From Tubiluchus corallicola (Eukaryota; Priapulida; Priapulimorpha; Priapulimorphida; Tubiluchidae): DNA of 64,000 nt. Below, one piece after another: positions 25,501 through 47,819 of the stretch (the stretch's first letter is position 1; each line of letters begins with the position of its first letter). Position numbers and translations under genes: made by a program. The DNA is taken from positions 310,001 through 374,000 of the forward strand of contig JAQGDQ010000117.1 in the NCBI GenBank assembly GCA_030141605.1. Direction: 5' to 3'. The notes under the pieces are model-generated. The model was not told the origin of the DNA and did no database searches. It was given only the letters and a program-made list of their open reading frames with translations.

Positions 25501-28500
25501 TTTATAAGAGTACCGAAAAATACACAAAAAAGTCGAAGTGGAATACATTGCCCTTTCATGTAATGGAATACATTTGCATTATGTCTATTAATAATTCATC
25601 TCTTGCAACAATTAAACTATTTCAGTATGTTTAGAGGTGTTAATATATCAAATACAACAGATATCGAAAAACATTTCGTCAAAATATATGCACGAGCTTG
25701 TTGAACAAAAAGAAAGTTATAGAATAAAAATAATAAAGTTATTATAGAATTGTTAATATAATTAAGTATGACTGGAGTCATTTCGATTCCAGTTTAGCCG
25801 GTATATGATACTGTTTTCTAAGAATTATATGTAAGATGAAATAGGATGTAACTGCTCTATATGTCAACGGAATTAATTTTGCTAAATTTTATTTTCTCAT
25901 AAGCGCATCTTCGCATTTCTTGACCGACTTTAAAGTTTTAAAATCTGTTATTGCTTTTATCATGTAGTGTCTCACGCGCTATTTTCAATAATCTGCAGTG
26001 TTTTATATTGTGTATGTCATTAAGCTAATTTGATTAGCTTCACCTTTTACTGACATCCAGATCTTGAATACTGAATAAATGTAAATGGTTTGTTTGTAGT
26101 AGGCTTATAATTCGAGTACAATTTTGCATATTATTCTGTCTACTTTATAGCTTTAATGTATGTAAAATTGTAATTGTGCTAGTAAAATTAGTAACCAGTC
26201 GTTCAAAAGCTACAATGAGCTTATTTTTTTATTTTATAATTCGACTTCAAACAAAATTTTAATTTACCTCAACTCGTATCAATTTTTAATTTTATGTCTT
26301 CGTAAAGGAAGCAAATGCTAATTGATTGCTATAATGGCGCCTGAACTCATTCAGAGTTTTTAAAGGCTGGTAGTTTCCAATTACGCTTGAAATATTGGAA
26401 CCTTATTTTGCAATTTAAGTAAATAATTTTTAACTGTAATTATTCGTGACTACTTTTATACAGTCTGAATTTGAAAACGCCTTACTGCACCCTCTCTCCA
26501 GTGCACTATGCATTAATTAATGCGGAATAAATATGTATAATTGTTCTGAATTTAAAAGAAACAGTTAAATAGAAAACACGATGTTTCAAACGACCACTGC
26601 AGTTTACCTTCAAGTGAAAGAAACGGGATGAAAAAATCATATCAAATTACTAATACTAAGTTTTCGAGGCGAGTTTTTTATTTATATTATTAGCACGTAA
26701 AGATATCACGCCAAAAGGATACAAGTAAATAAATAAAAAAACGCAGAAGCACAGTAAATGTTTTTTATTGGTTTTTGTTAATATGCTTTATATATTTGCT
26801 GCATTTCTATCTTATTTCTACGTGCTTGGATTGTTTTTAGTATGATATCTTTATGTGCTAGAGAAATAGAAAAATTAATTTTACTAATTCCAAATGATTT
26901 TCTTGTCCTTTTTTCACTTGAAAGCAAACTACAGTAGTAGTTTGAACATCGGGTTTTTTCTGTTTCCCTGTTTTTAAATTTATTGTTTTTCAGTTGTGGG
27001 ATTCCCTCATTTACTGTCAATATCCTTGTAATTTGTGTTAGTAGAATTTCAAGGCGAACTTAGACCAAATGTAACAAGTTCCTTTCATTTATAAAAAATG
27101 TAATCTAAATTAAGGCGTTGATTAAACTTTAATGTTTGAACTTGGACAAATTTCATGACCAATTTGGGATGTAAGAGTCTAAGAGTTTTACATCTAAGAG
27201 TAAATCTAAGAGTAGTGGTAATTAGAAAAGTTATAGTTTAGCCTACCAACTAATGTGTTTACAACGAAGCAGGCGATCTCTTTATTTGTTAAAAAGACAA
27301 AGAAAAGGACGACGTACGATTTCATGGAATCTCATCATACCTTACATCTTTAAGTATAATTTTACTCTCCTCCTTAGTTTTGATTGTATAATTTATATCG
27401 TGGAAACTGATGACGGATCCGGAAGCAGTACTCTTGATCCGGTGAAGACGTTTGTGGGTTGGCGTCTGCCCCTTAGTAAACGACCCATACGCATTCGATG
27501 TGCTCATCGTACGCTTCCGAGTGAGAGGGGCATGTCGTGATTGTGCCCCGTACAACGAGGTTTCCCTTTTCGTCCATTTTGCCCCTGGCTGCGCAAGAGC
27601 TCGATCTATGGCCGTTTCACCACTCCACTGTTTTAACGCCATTTTGTACTTCACAATATATTTACGGTAAAACTTTGTCTCGTTGCTGCAATCGTTCTTT
27701 CAAGTAATATTCCCACCAATGAATTAGAAATAAAGGAAACTGTTCACTAACTACAGCTTTTAATGTCTAACTTAGGAAAACAACAGTAAGCGTCTAGCGC
27801 TGTTTAACACTTTTATTGACAGTAGAGAAAGTCTGTTGACAGTACAGTGCAGTCAATATTTACCCATACAGATGACAGTCACGACTGTTTTTGATCAAAA
27901 TTGTCATGTTCATGCATTTTGTTTCCAGTAATATCAAAAGTTATCTCCATCATGGACCTTCGCATGGCCAATGTAAGTTAACTATCTATTCTTTCTTCCT
28001 TTAGCCTTATTACTATTTTGTTGTTGTTGTTGTTGTTGTTGTCGTCGTCGTTGTTGATATTGTTTGTCTTATATATAATTTGTAATTTTTTTAGTAATTT
28101 TGCAGCGTATATAGCTTTTATTTTATTAATTTAAGAAGAGTAGCTGACTTGATCACCTGATGGTCTTTCGTTATCCTTTCTCTTGCACCTACTTAATGAC
28201 TTCTTGATATATATTTTCTTCCTTTTATTTGCGTGTAAATTTTACATGTTTAATCAGTTATGTATTTTATGTAAATGTGCATTAGAAGAGATCAATAAAC
28301 ATATCTACGTCTATGTCCATATTGTCTGTAATCTGTATAGCATAATACATATAGTATTACGCTATGTTCCTGTAAGGAGGGGCGTTCACGAGTAAGATGA
28401 GCCAGTTTATAATTAAGGATAATAACATACTTATAATCAGATTAATTCAAGCGCATGTATATGAATATAATAAACATACAATCTGACAAAAATGCTAAGC

Positions 28501-29942
28501 TAATTTGAAGCTGCTATAAGATGCACAATTTCCTTTCAGTTAAAATAGCTTTTTTAATGAACAAACAAAAGGTATTAGAGTGAGTAACATCTTATAATTT
28601 AATTCATGTTAATTCAGTTGTTTCTATAAATTATATGAATTAGTGGCAAAATTAAGGTTAATTTTACACTACTAACTAACAATTATTTAAACAGGTGTTC
28701 AGCAAGAATGTAATGCAACGTCTTGAACCAAGCAATAGCACACACATATTTTTTTCTGGATCCTTCTCAATCCCGAAGAAGAAAAAGGAAAACCATCATC
28801 GTTATCAATATCATCATTATCATCATCAATAGCCTTCACACGTTAAAAAATGATTACGCCATTACTTACTTAACATCGCGAAGAATTTGCTTTGTTTCTT
28901 TCTTTACTTTTATTTCGTAGTTGATATGATGAAAACTGATAACGGATCCAACTCGAGTTTTTTTCTGCGGCTCCATATGTACCATGCTCGGCTGTTTCCC
29001 TCGAATAAATGACCCATAAGCACCTATAATTATAAGAATGACAAGATAAAAGCCATTTGTCTATTGTAATTATAATACTAGTAGTAGGCTTACATTATTT
29101 TAACTGAAAATGGCATTATGAAATAATACAATCACGAATTTCTTGTTTCCATTATGACGGCAGTAGTTTTCAAAATGGATTCTCTAGAAAAGTAACCTGT
29201 TTTTTGGAGCGAGTCATAGTGCCGAATGCATAATGCTACTTGCGTGCTTTTCGAAAGCTCGCACCGTTTCTAGAAAACAAGTGTATTTATTATCTTTCTT
29301 TAATTAAGAAACTCCATTAGTGTTAAACTGACCAGTCCCGTGGCATGTATACGACTAATAGCTGTTTGGAATAAAGTTTGTGTCCTGTAGCAGAATCTTT
29401 CCGCCCGCCATTAACTGCTTTCTCCTGTGTAATTAATTTTGGCTTGATTCGTTACAAAATTTGTTATTTGAAAAAAAAATCCAAGGCTTTCAAAAGTATT
29501 AGAACGTAATTGAAACCCGTGAATGAGAAATCCAAATATACTCTAGTAAAGTGGTATAAATCAATATTTATTTAATTCAATTCAGTGTTTTATTTGGCTA
29601 AATTGTACCAAAAATTTGCAGCAGAATTACATAACAATGTTAGTAAAATATCTTTGCGGTGTATTTATATATAAATGTCCCTAAACTGCTCGCTGTCTGA
29701 TAGCACATTTAACAGAAACTCTAGCATCACCTGTTTCACTCACCTGTGCTCATTGTTCTTTGCCGCCTAAACTGCTCGCCCGCCAAAACATGAGAAAGAG
29801 GGTGAGATTGAGATTGTGAACTGGGTCTCAGTAGTTTAGGCGTTGAGACTGGATCCAGTTGATCATGTCCGGTTTTGTACTTGAAAGTGCCCTCTCCCCG
29901 CGTTATAGCAACGCTGCCGCCTCTCCCAATTAAATCCTCCAT
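12301..29942 (-). CDS. ABCG2: ABCG2-like half transporter, gene B (coding span)
   Basis: ABC subfamily G half transporter, nucleotide-binding domain first, then six membrane segments; ABCG2 proteins export amphipathic compounds, porphyrins and urate at the plasma membrane. Two 5' ends (exons 1a+2a or exon 1b) both join exon 3 in frame, giving 734 or 717 residues; the human protein has 655. Numbered on the 1b form: Walker [10 protein letters not shown] at 113-121, ISGGE signature at 219-223, Walker B FMDEP at 241-245. The Q-loop position (159) is Ala after GYVV, and the H-loop reads SINQP with Asn276 for His. Extracellular loop 3 keeps two Cys and an NTT glycosylation site but lacks a third Cys matching human Cys603. 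The frame is open throughout with sensible splice sites, so this is a gene and not a pseudogene. The partner is inferred to be gene A. Confidence 0.93.
12795..12946 (-). CDS. ABCG2: ABCG2-like B exon 16: extracellular loop 3
   Basis: 152 nt: [37 protein letters not shown], then FCEDKALTN. Contains one Cys (FC) equivalent to human Cys592 and, with the next exon, an NTT glycosylation site. Confidence 0.95.
13172..13326 (-). CDS. ABCG2: ABCG2-like B exon 15: membrane segments 4-5 region
   Basis: 155 nt: [52 protein letters not shown]. Same size and phase as gene A exon 14. Confidence 0.95.
13647..14067. mobile_element. hAT-type MITE with 8-bp target duplication
   Basis: 421 bp bounded by identical 8-bp direct repeats, catataag, at 13639-13646 and 14068-14075. 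Ends are inverted: CAGGGACGTATAAAAAC on the left and, reading inward from the right, CAGGGGCGTATTAACAAA. No transposase frame inside. The 8-bp duplication is the hAT hallmark. Confidence 0.85.
14114..14238 (-). CDS. ABCG2: ABCG2-like B exon 14: third membrane region
   Basis: 125 nt: [20 protein letters not shown], then [20 protein letters not shown]. Human HEYISGYYRVSSYFLGKLLS is clearly homologous; the Arg of GFYRVS, equivalent to human Arg482, is kept. Confidence 0.96.
14736..14825 (-). CDS. ABCG2: ABCG2-like B exon 13: second membrane segment
   Basis: 90 nt: [20 protein letters not shown], then LFIKERPIF. Corresponds to human LFFLTTNQCFSSVSAVELF. Ends AT in phase 2 (donor gtaagt). Confidence 0.95.
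14925..15095. mobile_element. Possible short MITE in a gene B intron
   Basis: The left end cagtcaagcctctttaca and the reverse complement of the right end (cgtcaaacctcgttaaaa) are similar, giving imperfect inverted ends about 170 bp apart. The style resembles pogo/Tigger-like elements. No target duplication is clear. Confidence 0.35.
16250..16335 (-). CDS. ABCG2: ABCG2-like B exon 12: first membrane segment
   Basis: 86 nt: [20 protein letters not shown], then SPENAIQDR. Matches human VTVVLGLVIGAIYFGL. Same size and phase as gene A exon 11. Confidence 0.95.
16839..16904 (-). CDS. ABCG2: ABCG2-like B exon 11: connecting helix
   Basis: 66 nt, phase 0 at both ends: [20 protein letters not shown] and VQ, matching human SKRSFKNLLGNPQASIAQ. 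Acceptor tttacag; donor gtaggt. Confidence 0.92.
17326..17513 (-). CDS. ABCG2: ABCG2-like B exon 10: linker before membrane domain
   Basis: 188 nt: [39 protein letters not shown], ending [15 protein letters not shown]. Together with exon 11 it is 254 nt, exactly the sum of gene A exons 9 and 10, but the intron lies 32 nt further downstream. Confidence 0.93.
17842..17895 (-). CDS. ABCG2: ABCG2-like B exon 9: 18-residue linker exon
   Basis: 54 nt encoding [17 protein letters not shown] with split codons at both ends (phases 1 and 1, so it can be skipped in frame). Acceptor tttttccag and donor gtaagtg are both strong. Gene A has no counterpart. Confidence 0.72.
18842..18991. promoter_or_regulatory. 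Cluster of eight RFX X-box-like palindromes
   Basis: Eight 13-bp imperfect palindromes lie at 18842-18854 (GTTGCCTAGCAAC, perfect), 18857-18869, 18872-18884, 18886-18898, 18917-18929, 18948-18960, 18964-18976 and 18979-18991. The consensus RTTRCCTAGYAAY resembles the RFX X-box (GTTGCCATGGCAAC). They lie in a gene B intron just upstream of a plus-strand TATA box. RFX binding is an inference. Confidence 0.6.
19014..19109 (+). promoter_or_regulatory. TATA box followed by AATAAA; LTR-like core
   Basis: TATAAAAAGG lies at 19014-19023 and AATAAA at 19104-19109. TATA then poly(A) signal about 80 bp later, with tandem motifs upstream, is the arrangement of a U3-R region in a long terminal repeat. 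The element could start at TGTCACGG (18717), but no matching end or target duplication was found. A genuine intronic promoter is the alternative. Confidence 0.45.
19297..19434 (-). CDS. ABCG2: ABCG2-like B exon 8: linker with acidic tail
   Basis: 138 nt: [20 protein letters not shown], then a variable linker ending FEDDDDNEQ. Acceptor tcctag. The donor reads gttaaa, which is weak. [14 protein letters not shown] matches human NNPADFFLDIING. Confidence 0.88.
19690..19830 (+). mobile_element. Dispersed retroelement 3' end, copy 1
   Basis: The segment cagctgaccaagtgaccgat followed by aggtctttcgctgctcc matches copies at 28135-28192 (+) and 38575-38645 (-). It is followed by AT-rich sequence with aattgaattgaat repeats, as at a retrotransposon 3' tail. 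Family not identified. Confidence 0.5.
20075..20590. repeat. Minisatellite derived from the exon 7 / intron 7 boundary of gene B
   Basis: About ten diverged units of roughly 49 bp fill the start of intron 7. Each resembles the last coding bases of exon 7 plus its donor (plus-strand signature cttgcttacctattgaat, then aagtagtcaatggcttc, then ttgctagtca). The rightmost unit is the exon end itself; the others run leftward from about 20540 to 20080. Several copies keep a usable gtaag donor. Confidence 0.88.
20551..20702 (-). CDS. ABCG2: ABCG2-like B exon 7: H-loop with Asn instead of His
   Basis: 152 nt: [20 protein letters not shown], then [19 protein letters not shown], ending [10 protein letters not shown]|gtaagc. 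The switch His is AAC (Asn) here; gene A has CAT (His). The 3' end of this exon and its donor are the seed of the adjacent minisatellite. Confidence 0.95.
21480..21637 (-). CDS. ABCG2: ABCG2-like B exon 6: ABC signature and Walker B
   Basis: 158 nt: [20 protein letters not shown], then [19 protein letters not shown]. The signature ISGGE and the catalytic Glu of FMDEP are intact. The second Thr of the human EPTTGLD is Asn. It ends AA in phase 2 (donor gtaaaa). Confidence 0.95.
21948..22100 (-). CDS. ABCG2: ABCG2-like B exon 5: helical subdomain
   Basis: 153 nt, phase 0 at both ends: [20 protein letters not shown] and [16 protein letters not shown], closing with [11 protein letters not shown]. 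It follows human ABCG2 [18 protein letters not shown] closely. Confidence 0.96.
22324..22438 (-). CDS. ABCG2: ABCG2-like B exon 4: ends at the Q-loop, Gln replaced by Ala
   Basis: 115 nt encoding [19 protein letters not shown] to [11 protein letters not shown]. The last codon is GCA (Ala) before gtatgt; human ABCG2 and gene A have Gln here (YVVQDD, YVLQDD). No alternative donor nearby restores Gln. Confidence 0.93.
22439..25366 (-). other. ABCG2-like B intron between exons 3 and 4
   Basis: AT-rich, with no conserved coding segment recognised apart from the TA microsatellite at its left end. Open frames in both directions look like chance frames. Confidence 0.6.
22494..22535. repeat. (TA)n microsatellite
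   Basis: About 20 uninterrupted TA dinucleotides in gene B intron 4, next to exon 4. Confidence 0.95.
25367..25426 (-). CDS. ABCG2: ABCG2-like B exon 3: Walker A
   Basis: 60 nt encoding [19 protein letters not shown] and SS. The P-loop GxxGxGKS consensus is intact. Gene A has Pro where this has Gln. Donor gtaagc. Confidence 0.95.
25427..27340 (-). other. ABCG2-like B intron between exons 1b and 3
   Basis: AT-rich; nothing recognised. If the 1a+2a promoter is used, this stretch together with exon 1b forms one long intron running from 28869 to 25427. Confidence 0.6.
27341..27642 (-). CDS. ABCG2: ABCG2-like B, alternative first exon 1b
   Basis: 302 nt in one piece: [20 protein letters not shown] at the start, [17 protein letters not shown] in the middle, [20 protein letters not shown] and IILKDV at the end. 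An in-frame TGA lies upstream and the ATG context is AAAATGG, so this is a true first coding exon. It ends AG in phase 2 (donor gtatga), which makes Ser with T of exon 3. It corresponds to exons 1a and 2a without their intron. Confidence 0.85.
28018..28056. repeat. (TTG)n / (TCG)n microsatellite
   Basis: Trinucleotide run of ttg with an internal gtcgtcgtc block, upstream of exon 1b. Confidence 0.9.
28135..28192 (+). mobile_element. Dispersed retroelement 3' end, copy 2
   Basis: gtagctgacttgatcacctg followed by atggtctttcgttatcc matches the copies at 19690 and 38575 with scattered substitutions. Family not identified. Confidence 0.45.
28870..29023 (-). CDS. ABCG2: ABCG2-like B, alternative exon 2a
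   Basis: 154 nt: [19 protein letters not shown], then [19 protein letters not shown] and QILRDV, ending AA in phase 2 before gtaagt. With T of exon 3 this makes Asn (DVNGIFGPG, as in human INGI). It is homologous to the second half of exon 1b and to gene A exon 2. Confidence 0.75.
29744..29942 (-). CDS. ABCG2: ABCG2-like B, alternative first exon 1a
   Basis: 199 nt starting ATGGAGG and encoding [17 protein letters not shown], then a Ser/Pro/Gln-rich tail ending RRQRTMST, with donor gtgagt in phase 1. The end matches [14 protein letters not shown] inside exon 1b, showing that the two 5' ends are duplicates of each other. Confidence 0.7.
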
Positions 29943-30682
29943 TTTTCAGGTGTTTGCACGAAGGAGTTCGTCCAAGTATCCAAATTTTAGTTTTAGTTAC
30001 TAAGTTCTGAAGCTAACGTTTACCGCCTTGCTACAGTCTTCAATTAAATCTTTGTTTAGTTTACCACTTCAATTAATTAAATAATATCACATAAGTATTA
30101 TCTTGATAATAACGCCACATCTATGCTAGCTGGTCAACTTGTTGCATACACTTGCAAAATTTGATCATTATCCATCTATATAGGTCTGATGAATGATCAA
30201 CAATATTTAGGTTAAATCAGGCTATTAATATTTACATTAAATCGGCAAAGTTGATTAAATATTATTATGAGCGTCACTAATCTGTACTGAACTTTGGCAC
30301 AGCTCCTTGGTCCACCTTTGTGACATTGACAGCTTGAGAACAGTGATTGATTTCTCTAACACCTCACGATGGTCTAGAAAGTAGTAACGTCTTGGAGGAC
30401 ATTGTAAATCTTCAACTATCTTTAGTTGATAATAGTTTCTGGCTGAATCTCTTACTGTACTTTATATACCCTATATAGTACACTTTATATTCTCTAAAGT
30501 CTAAGTTCGAGTCCCAGTGGAGGTGCAAAACTTTTTCTAGCTTTCGAATTTAGTATTGCTTCCCTACGTTTATATGATGATCTTGTACCGTGTCTTGATA
30601 CAGTGTAGAATGCGATTTCCGTTGATACACCTCTTTTAAGAGAAATTACAAGAATAATCTTAGAGTCTTAGAGTAAATTTCT

Positions 30683-30822
30683 AAGGCCCATTTCACAGTG
30701 ATGACGCAAGGAAAAATGACGCACATAATTGCTGTCAAAAATCAGAAAATTTTCTGAAAATTTCCAATTTATCTCGAAATCCGGTGCAGCAAGAAAGTTC
30801 ACTTCACTGTGAAAACGGGCGG
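30683..30822. mobile_element. Short inverted-repeat element (possible MITE)
   Basis: Left end aaggcccatttcacagtgat and the reverse complement of the right end (ccgcccgttttcacagtga) match at about 17 of 20 positions across 140 bp. No target duplication was established. Confidence 0.45.
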
Positions 30823-31017
30823 TTTTTCCGCGCGTCCAGTTAGCTAAAGCTACTTTGTGAGTTTTATACTGTATAACCATGACTGAATTAAGTTCTACTT
30901 GCCGTATTTCTCATATACAAAGTACAATTAATAATGTTAGTTAATCTAGTGTCAGACCTGGTTTTTTTAAATTCTAATAACCATTTCAAAATCTGAAATT
31001 TACATAAATTATATAAA

Positions 31018-31440
31018 ATAAATAAATATACATTTATTCATTTATTTATTTTATTTTATTCACACCCAATAGTAAAATACAGTCTACAATTAAAACAATA
31101 TATATAAACCATAGTGGCAAAACATACAAATAAAATATTTACAAGAGTGTGGTAAAGGCACAGAGAGATTAACTGCTTAATTGTGTCTATTGTGTACAAG
31201 GCATTTATGCAAGTTAACTTTATATAAGCGAATTTTAAATAACTTAATATTTTGTGCAGTTACGAGGGGTGCACCATCAACATATGCAGGCAATGAGTTT
31301 AATGTAGTATTCTTGTTATTTTGATTGGACGATCTGCCGAGTGCTCCACTATAAGAAAGTTTTGGTTGAGAGCAAAGTGAACCAAGTTTATCTTGCACTG
31401 GTTCGTTTTGTGAATCGACTGTAGTTTCTTGATGGTTTGA
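31018..31440 (-). mobile_element. 3' end of a decayed LINE, minus orientation
   Basis: The minus strand encodes LNSLPAYVDGAPLV and FKIRLYKVNL, the pattern seen near the C-terminus of many non-LTR retrotransposon proteins (WNSLP...FK..L). The 3' side ends in a TAAA/TAAAA tandem tail at about 31018-31060. A short matching 3' fragment lies at about 7960. Only the tail of the element is present. Confidence 0.5.
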
Positions 31441-31469
31441 CTAAATTGTAGAACAACCGAAACTTAATA

Positions 31470-33360
31470 ATGCTAATATGGGGAAAGAAATGCAAGCCCA
31501 ATGTGTTGCCAGTGATAGCACTCGTAATCTCTTCAAAGAACTTAGCGAGATTAAAAGCAAAACGAATACAGTATCTTCTGTTGTGGAGGGCTGTTTACTT
31601 CCTCAAGATATTAATAACATGTTTGCTGAAGAATTTAAATATCTTTATAATATGGTCGGATATGACGAGAGTGATATGAATACAATCATTCACAATATTG
31701 AAAATAGATTATTTGTCAATGTTAACTGTGACGACTACGTGCGGTTTTCTTTGAAAACGCCATTTCTCTCATCAAGCCTAACAAGAGTGACAAAAGCTCT
31801 GCTATACTATGCTCTGACAGCATTATTAATGGTCCGCCCTCATTCATTTAATTATGTTGGCTAATTGCGTGGTGAGTCATGGTAGTCCTGATTTTTTTAT
31901 TCTCTAACATGATTCCTATTCTAAAAGACAAAAGGGATGATACGTCTGACAAAAATAACTACCGTGGAATTGCTTTATCATCGTGTCTTGGTAAAATATT
32001 TGATTGGCTCATTCTGCAAGCATTTGCATGTCAGATCTTCAATTGGGTTTTAAACATGATGTTTTCACCATTATGTGTATGTCTATCATAAAAGAGACGA
32101 TCTGCTATTAAACATATCTGACGGTAATTTTACTTATTGTGCTCTACTTAACGCCTCCAACGCTTTTTATAAAGTAAACTTTTGTAAGCTATTTAATATT
32201 GCTTGAGACTAAAATGCCTACATCTGCATTGTGCCTGTTGATCAACATATGCAGTGAATAACGTGATTTCTAGGTCTGTTAATATTGGCAACATAATTTA
32301 TGGTAAAAACCGCGCGCATGGGCGTTTTTGGGACATTACATAATTTGCGAATAGCTGTGTTTCATGAAATTTCACTGCAGTTTATAAACCATATCCAACA
32401 GTTTTAACTAGACTAATTCTTTTTGTCATTGTATCCAACAGTTCTAACTAGACTAATTCTTTTTTTTGTCACCATAGCCAACAGTTCTAACTAGACTAAT
32501 TCTTTTTTGTCACAACATCTAACAGTTCTAACTAGACTAACTCTTTTTGTCACCATATACAACAGTTCTATACGGTAAATGTTTTTCACACAAAGCGATA
32601 GCAAAAAGTTCGATATCAATTTTGTAGACATCCTTCTAAATAAGCGCGGGGACTTTATTTGTCAATGTAACAACATAACATATAATTATTTGGCTTGTTA
32701 ATTCAGATCTCAAATCGAAATTGTTTGAAACGTATTGTCACTGTTTTTATAATTCTCAATTATGGTGCCTGGATAACCCATAATAACGCTCATATGCAGT
32801 TTTTACCATGCATTGCCAACACTAACTGACCTGGAAATCAGTTTTGTAAAAGATATTTTAAATTTTATGTATTCAATTTAAATAGCCTAAACAATGTGAT
32901 CAGTTTCTTTGCTCGTCATGCATCGATTTTGGGTTTTAATATTGCATATATTTGTAGTAAATACAATGTTACTGTTGATGATTTTATTAAGAAATGCGAA
33001 GCCACTAATACAGTTATTTGAGCAACCCAGTGCTAAATGAAAACGATAATCTAATTAAAGAATTTGTGTTGACGATTTTAAAATGCATGAATGATAGAGA
33101 GTTTTCCTTTCTGAGCCATAACGAATTGAATACCATGCTTAGGCACATCGTCTCCATGTAACTTTTTAATAATGTTGTACCATAATTACGTCTGTTTATA
33201 AATTTGTTACTAACCTTTAGTCACTTATTTATTTTTTATATTTTTATTTCTTCATGTACTGATCTTTTTTATATAATGATCATATAATTCATAATGATGT
33301 ATGTATCGTGTTGATCGAAAATAAATGATAATAAAATAATAATAATAATAATAATAACAA
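31470..33360 (+). pseudogene. Decayed non-LTR retrotransposon (LINE) with reverse transcriptase remnants
   Basis: Fragments on the plus strand read in order: a pre-RT segment (31478-31864), an RT core piece NNYRGIALSSCLGKIFD (about 31955-32005), a motif A relic CALLNASNAFYKV (about 32140-32180, where the catalytic Asp of the usual DASKAFD is Asn), and a C-terminal piece FARHASILGFNIAYICSKYN (about 32910-32970). Frames are broken by stops and shifts. The element ends in an AATAATAAT tail at 33338-33358, typical of CR1/L2-like LINEs. It contains a minisatellite at 32385-32575. Confidence 0.75.
32385..32575. repeat. Minisatellite, family 1 (locus 1)
   Basis: Four to five units of about 40 bp built on caacagttctaactagacta, then attctttttgtcacc. 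The same unit is amplified at 36575-36740. Confidence 0.9.
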
Positions 33361-34734
33361 CACAAAAGGCACTTAGAAATAACAGTGTTAACAGGAAATA
33401 TCCCAAAAAGGGAGTTAAGACTTCGGAGCGCTGCTAAAGATGATTCTTGTTAATTCTGCCATTTCTTGTTTATAATCTAAATGTTGTTACACGTTCTTGG
33501 TTCACTTTTGCCTTTCGATATGTTTTATTACCTATTTTTCAAATACATATGACATTATAAACATTGCCCACGTAGCATACTACGTAACAGAGGAGCCTTA
33601 GTTAAAGCTTTTAGTGCACCTATGCACTTAATGCACTTATATCAGTTATAAGGCTTACACTTTGCAAAAGTGTGACCTACTGCGTTATCTACTAATAATA
33701 CATCTACAATGTTGGTAGTATTGTACCACAGAATTTGTTTATTAAAAGAAAATTCGCATCATATAGCTAATAAATAGCAGTTTCAAAATCGTTGTAAATG
33801 CGTAAATAATAATTTCAACAACGACCACAGAGCAAAAAAAGAGTAAACAGAAACTACTCGCATGTATATTATCTGTCCCTACCAAGTTTCTATATAGAGG
33901 TTTTAGTACTACAATCTTTTTAAGAAGACAAATCATTAGAAAATCGCATTATCAAATCACTTTAGTACTCTTAACACAGATCGCATCACCTCAAAGAAAA
34001 AATACATATTGACATCTAAACCAGTTCCGGTTCAGTGCCTCAGCTGAGGAGCAGCCTTGATAGTGAGCCAGATTCCAGGTTCCCCACAGCCATCCGTATT
34101 GAGTAAGCATGTCGTTGAATGTCGAGTTATGGCACGCAGTGTGCGAATTCTAAAAAGTTACAGCCATACATATAACTAATAACGGGGCAAACAACAAAAA
34201 CAGTACATCAATCTTGCTTGCGTCGTCTATAACAGTTGTTAATTATTTAAATATTCGCAGCTTGAAATATAAGACTTAGTATTAATAATTTCTCACAAAC
34301 AATTGTCACTTTATTAAAACAATTCACCAATGTTTGAACATCATAATTACATTTTCACTATACCAATAGGAATCGCTAGAATAAACTATAACAAACATAA
34401 TTATCTGGAAGATTTTGATTGTGTAAGCGATATAATCTTGAGAGAAATAATTAAATGAATTCTCGCATGGGTGGCGGTAACACACCTAGGCCTAAAATTA
34501 GGTCTTTATTTCGAATTTTACCAATTAACATTGCCTCAGCAGTATTAGGCTAACACTCGCTGGAGTGTCTTACTAAAACCATCCAAACTTCCAGTCATCC
34601 TTTCAAATATAATGAATGTTATACTGTGCAGCTCTATGTACATATATTTGAACATTAATTTTTGGTATCACCTTTTTTTACATATCTCTGCATCGCTACC
34701 TCTGCAAAACTCTGCAGACTGTTAGCGGACAGGC

Positions 34735-47819
<13,085 letters not shown>

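Larger units (their letters stand above)
29943..34734. other. Intergenic region between gene B and gene A
   Basis: Upstream region of gene B (exon 1a) and downstream region of gene A. It holds an inverted-repeat element at 30683-30822, a minus-oriented LINE end at 31018-31440, a plus-oriented LINE relic at 31470-33360 and a minisatellite at 32385-32575. AATAAA on the minus strand at 34505-34510 is a candidate poly(A) signal for gene A, about 225 nt past its stop. Confidence 0.6.

Noticed and set aside
27253-27540. Plus-strand frame of 95 codons
   Set aside because: Overlaps gene B exon 1b antisense; no conserved features.
12301-29942. Gene B as a pseudogene because of its altered Q-loop and H-loop
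   Set aside because: The frame is open through all exons with sound splice sites and conserved membrane segments, so the changes look selected or tolerated and not decay.
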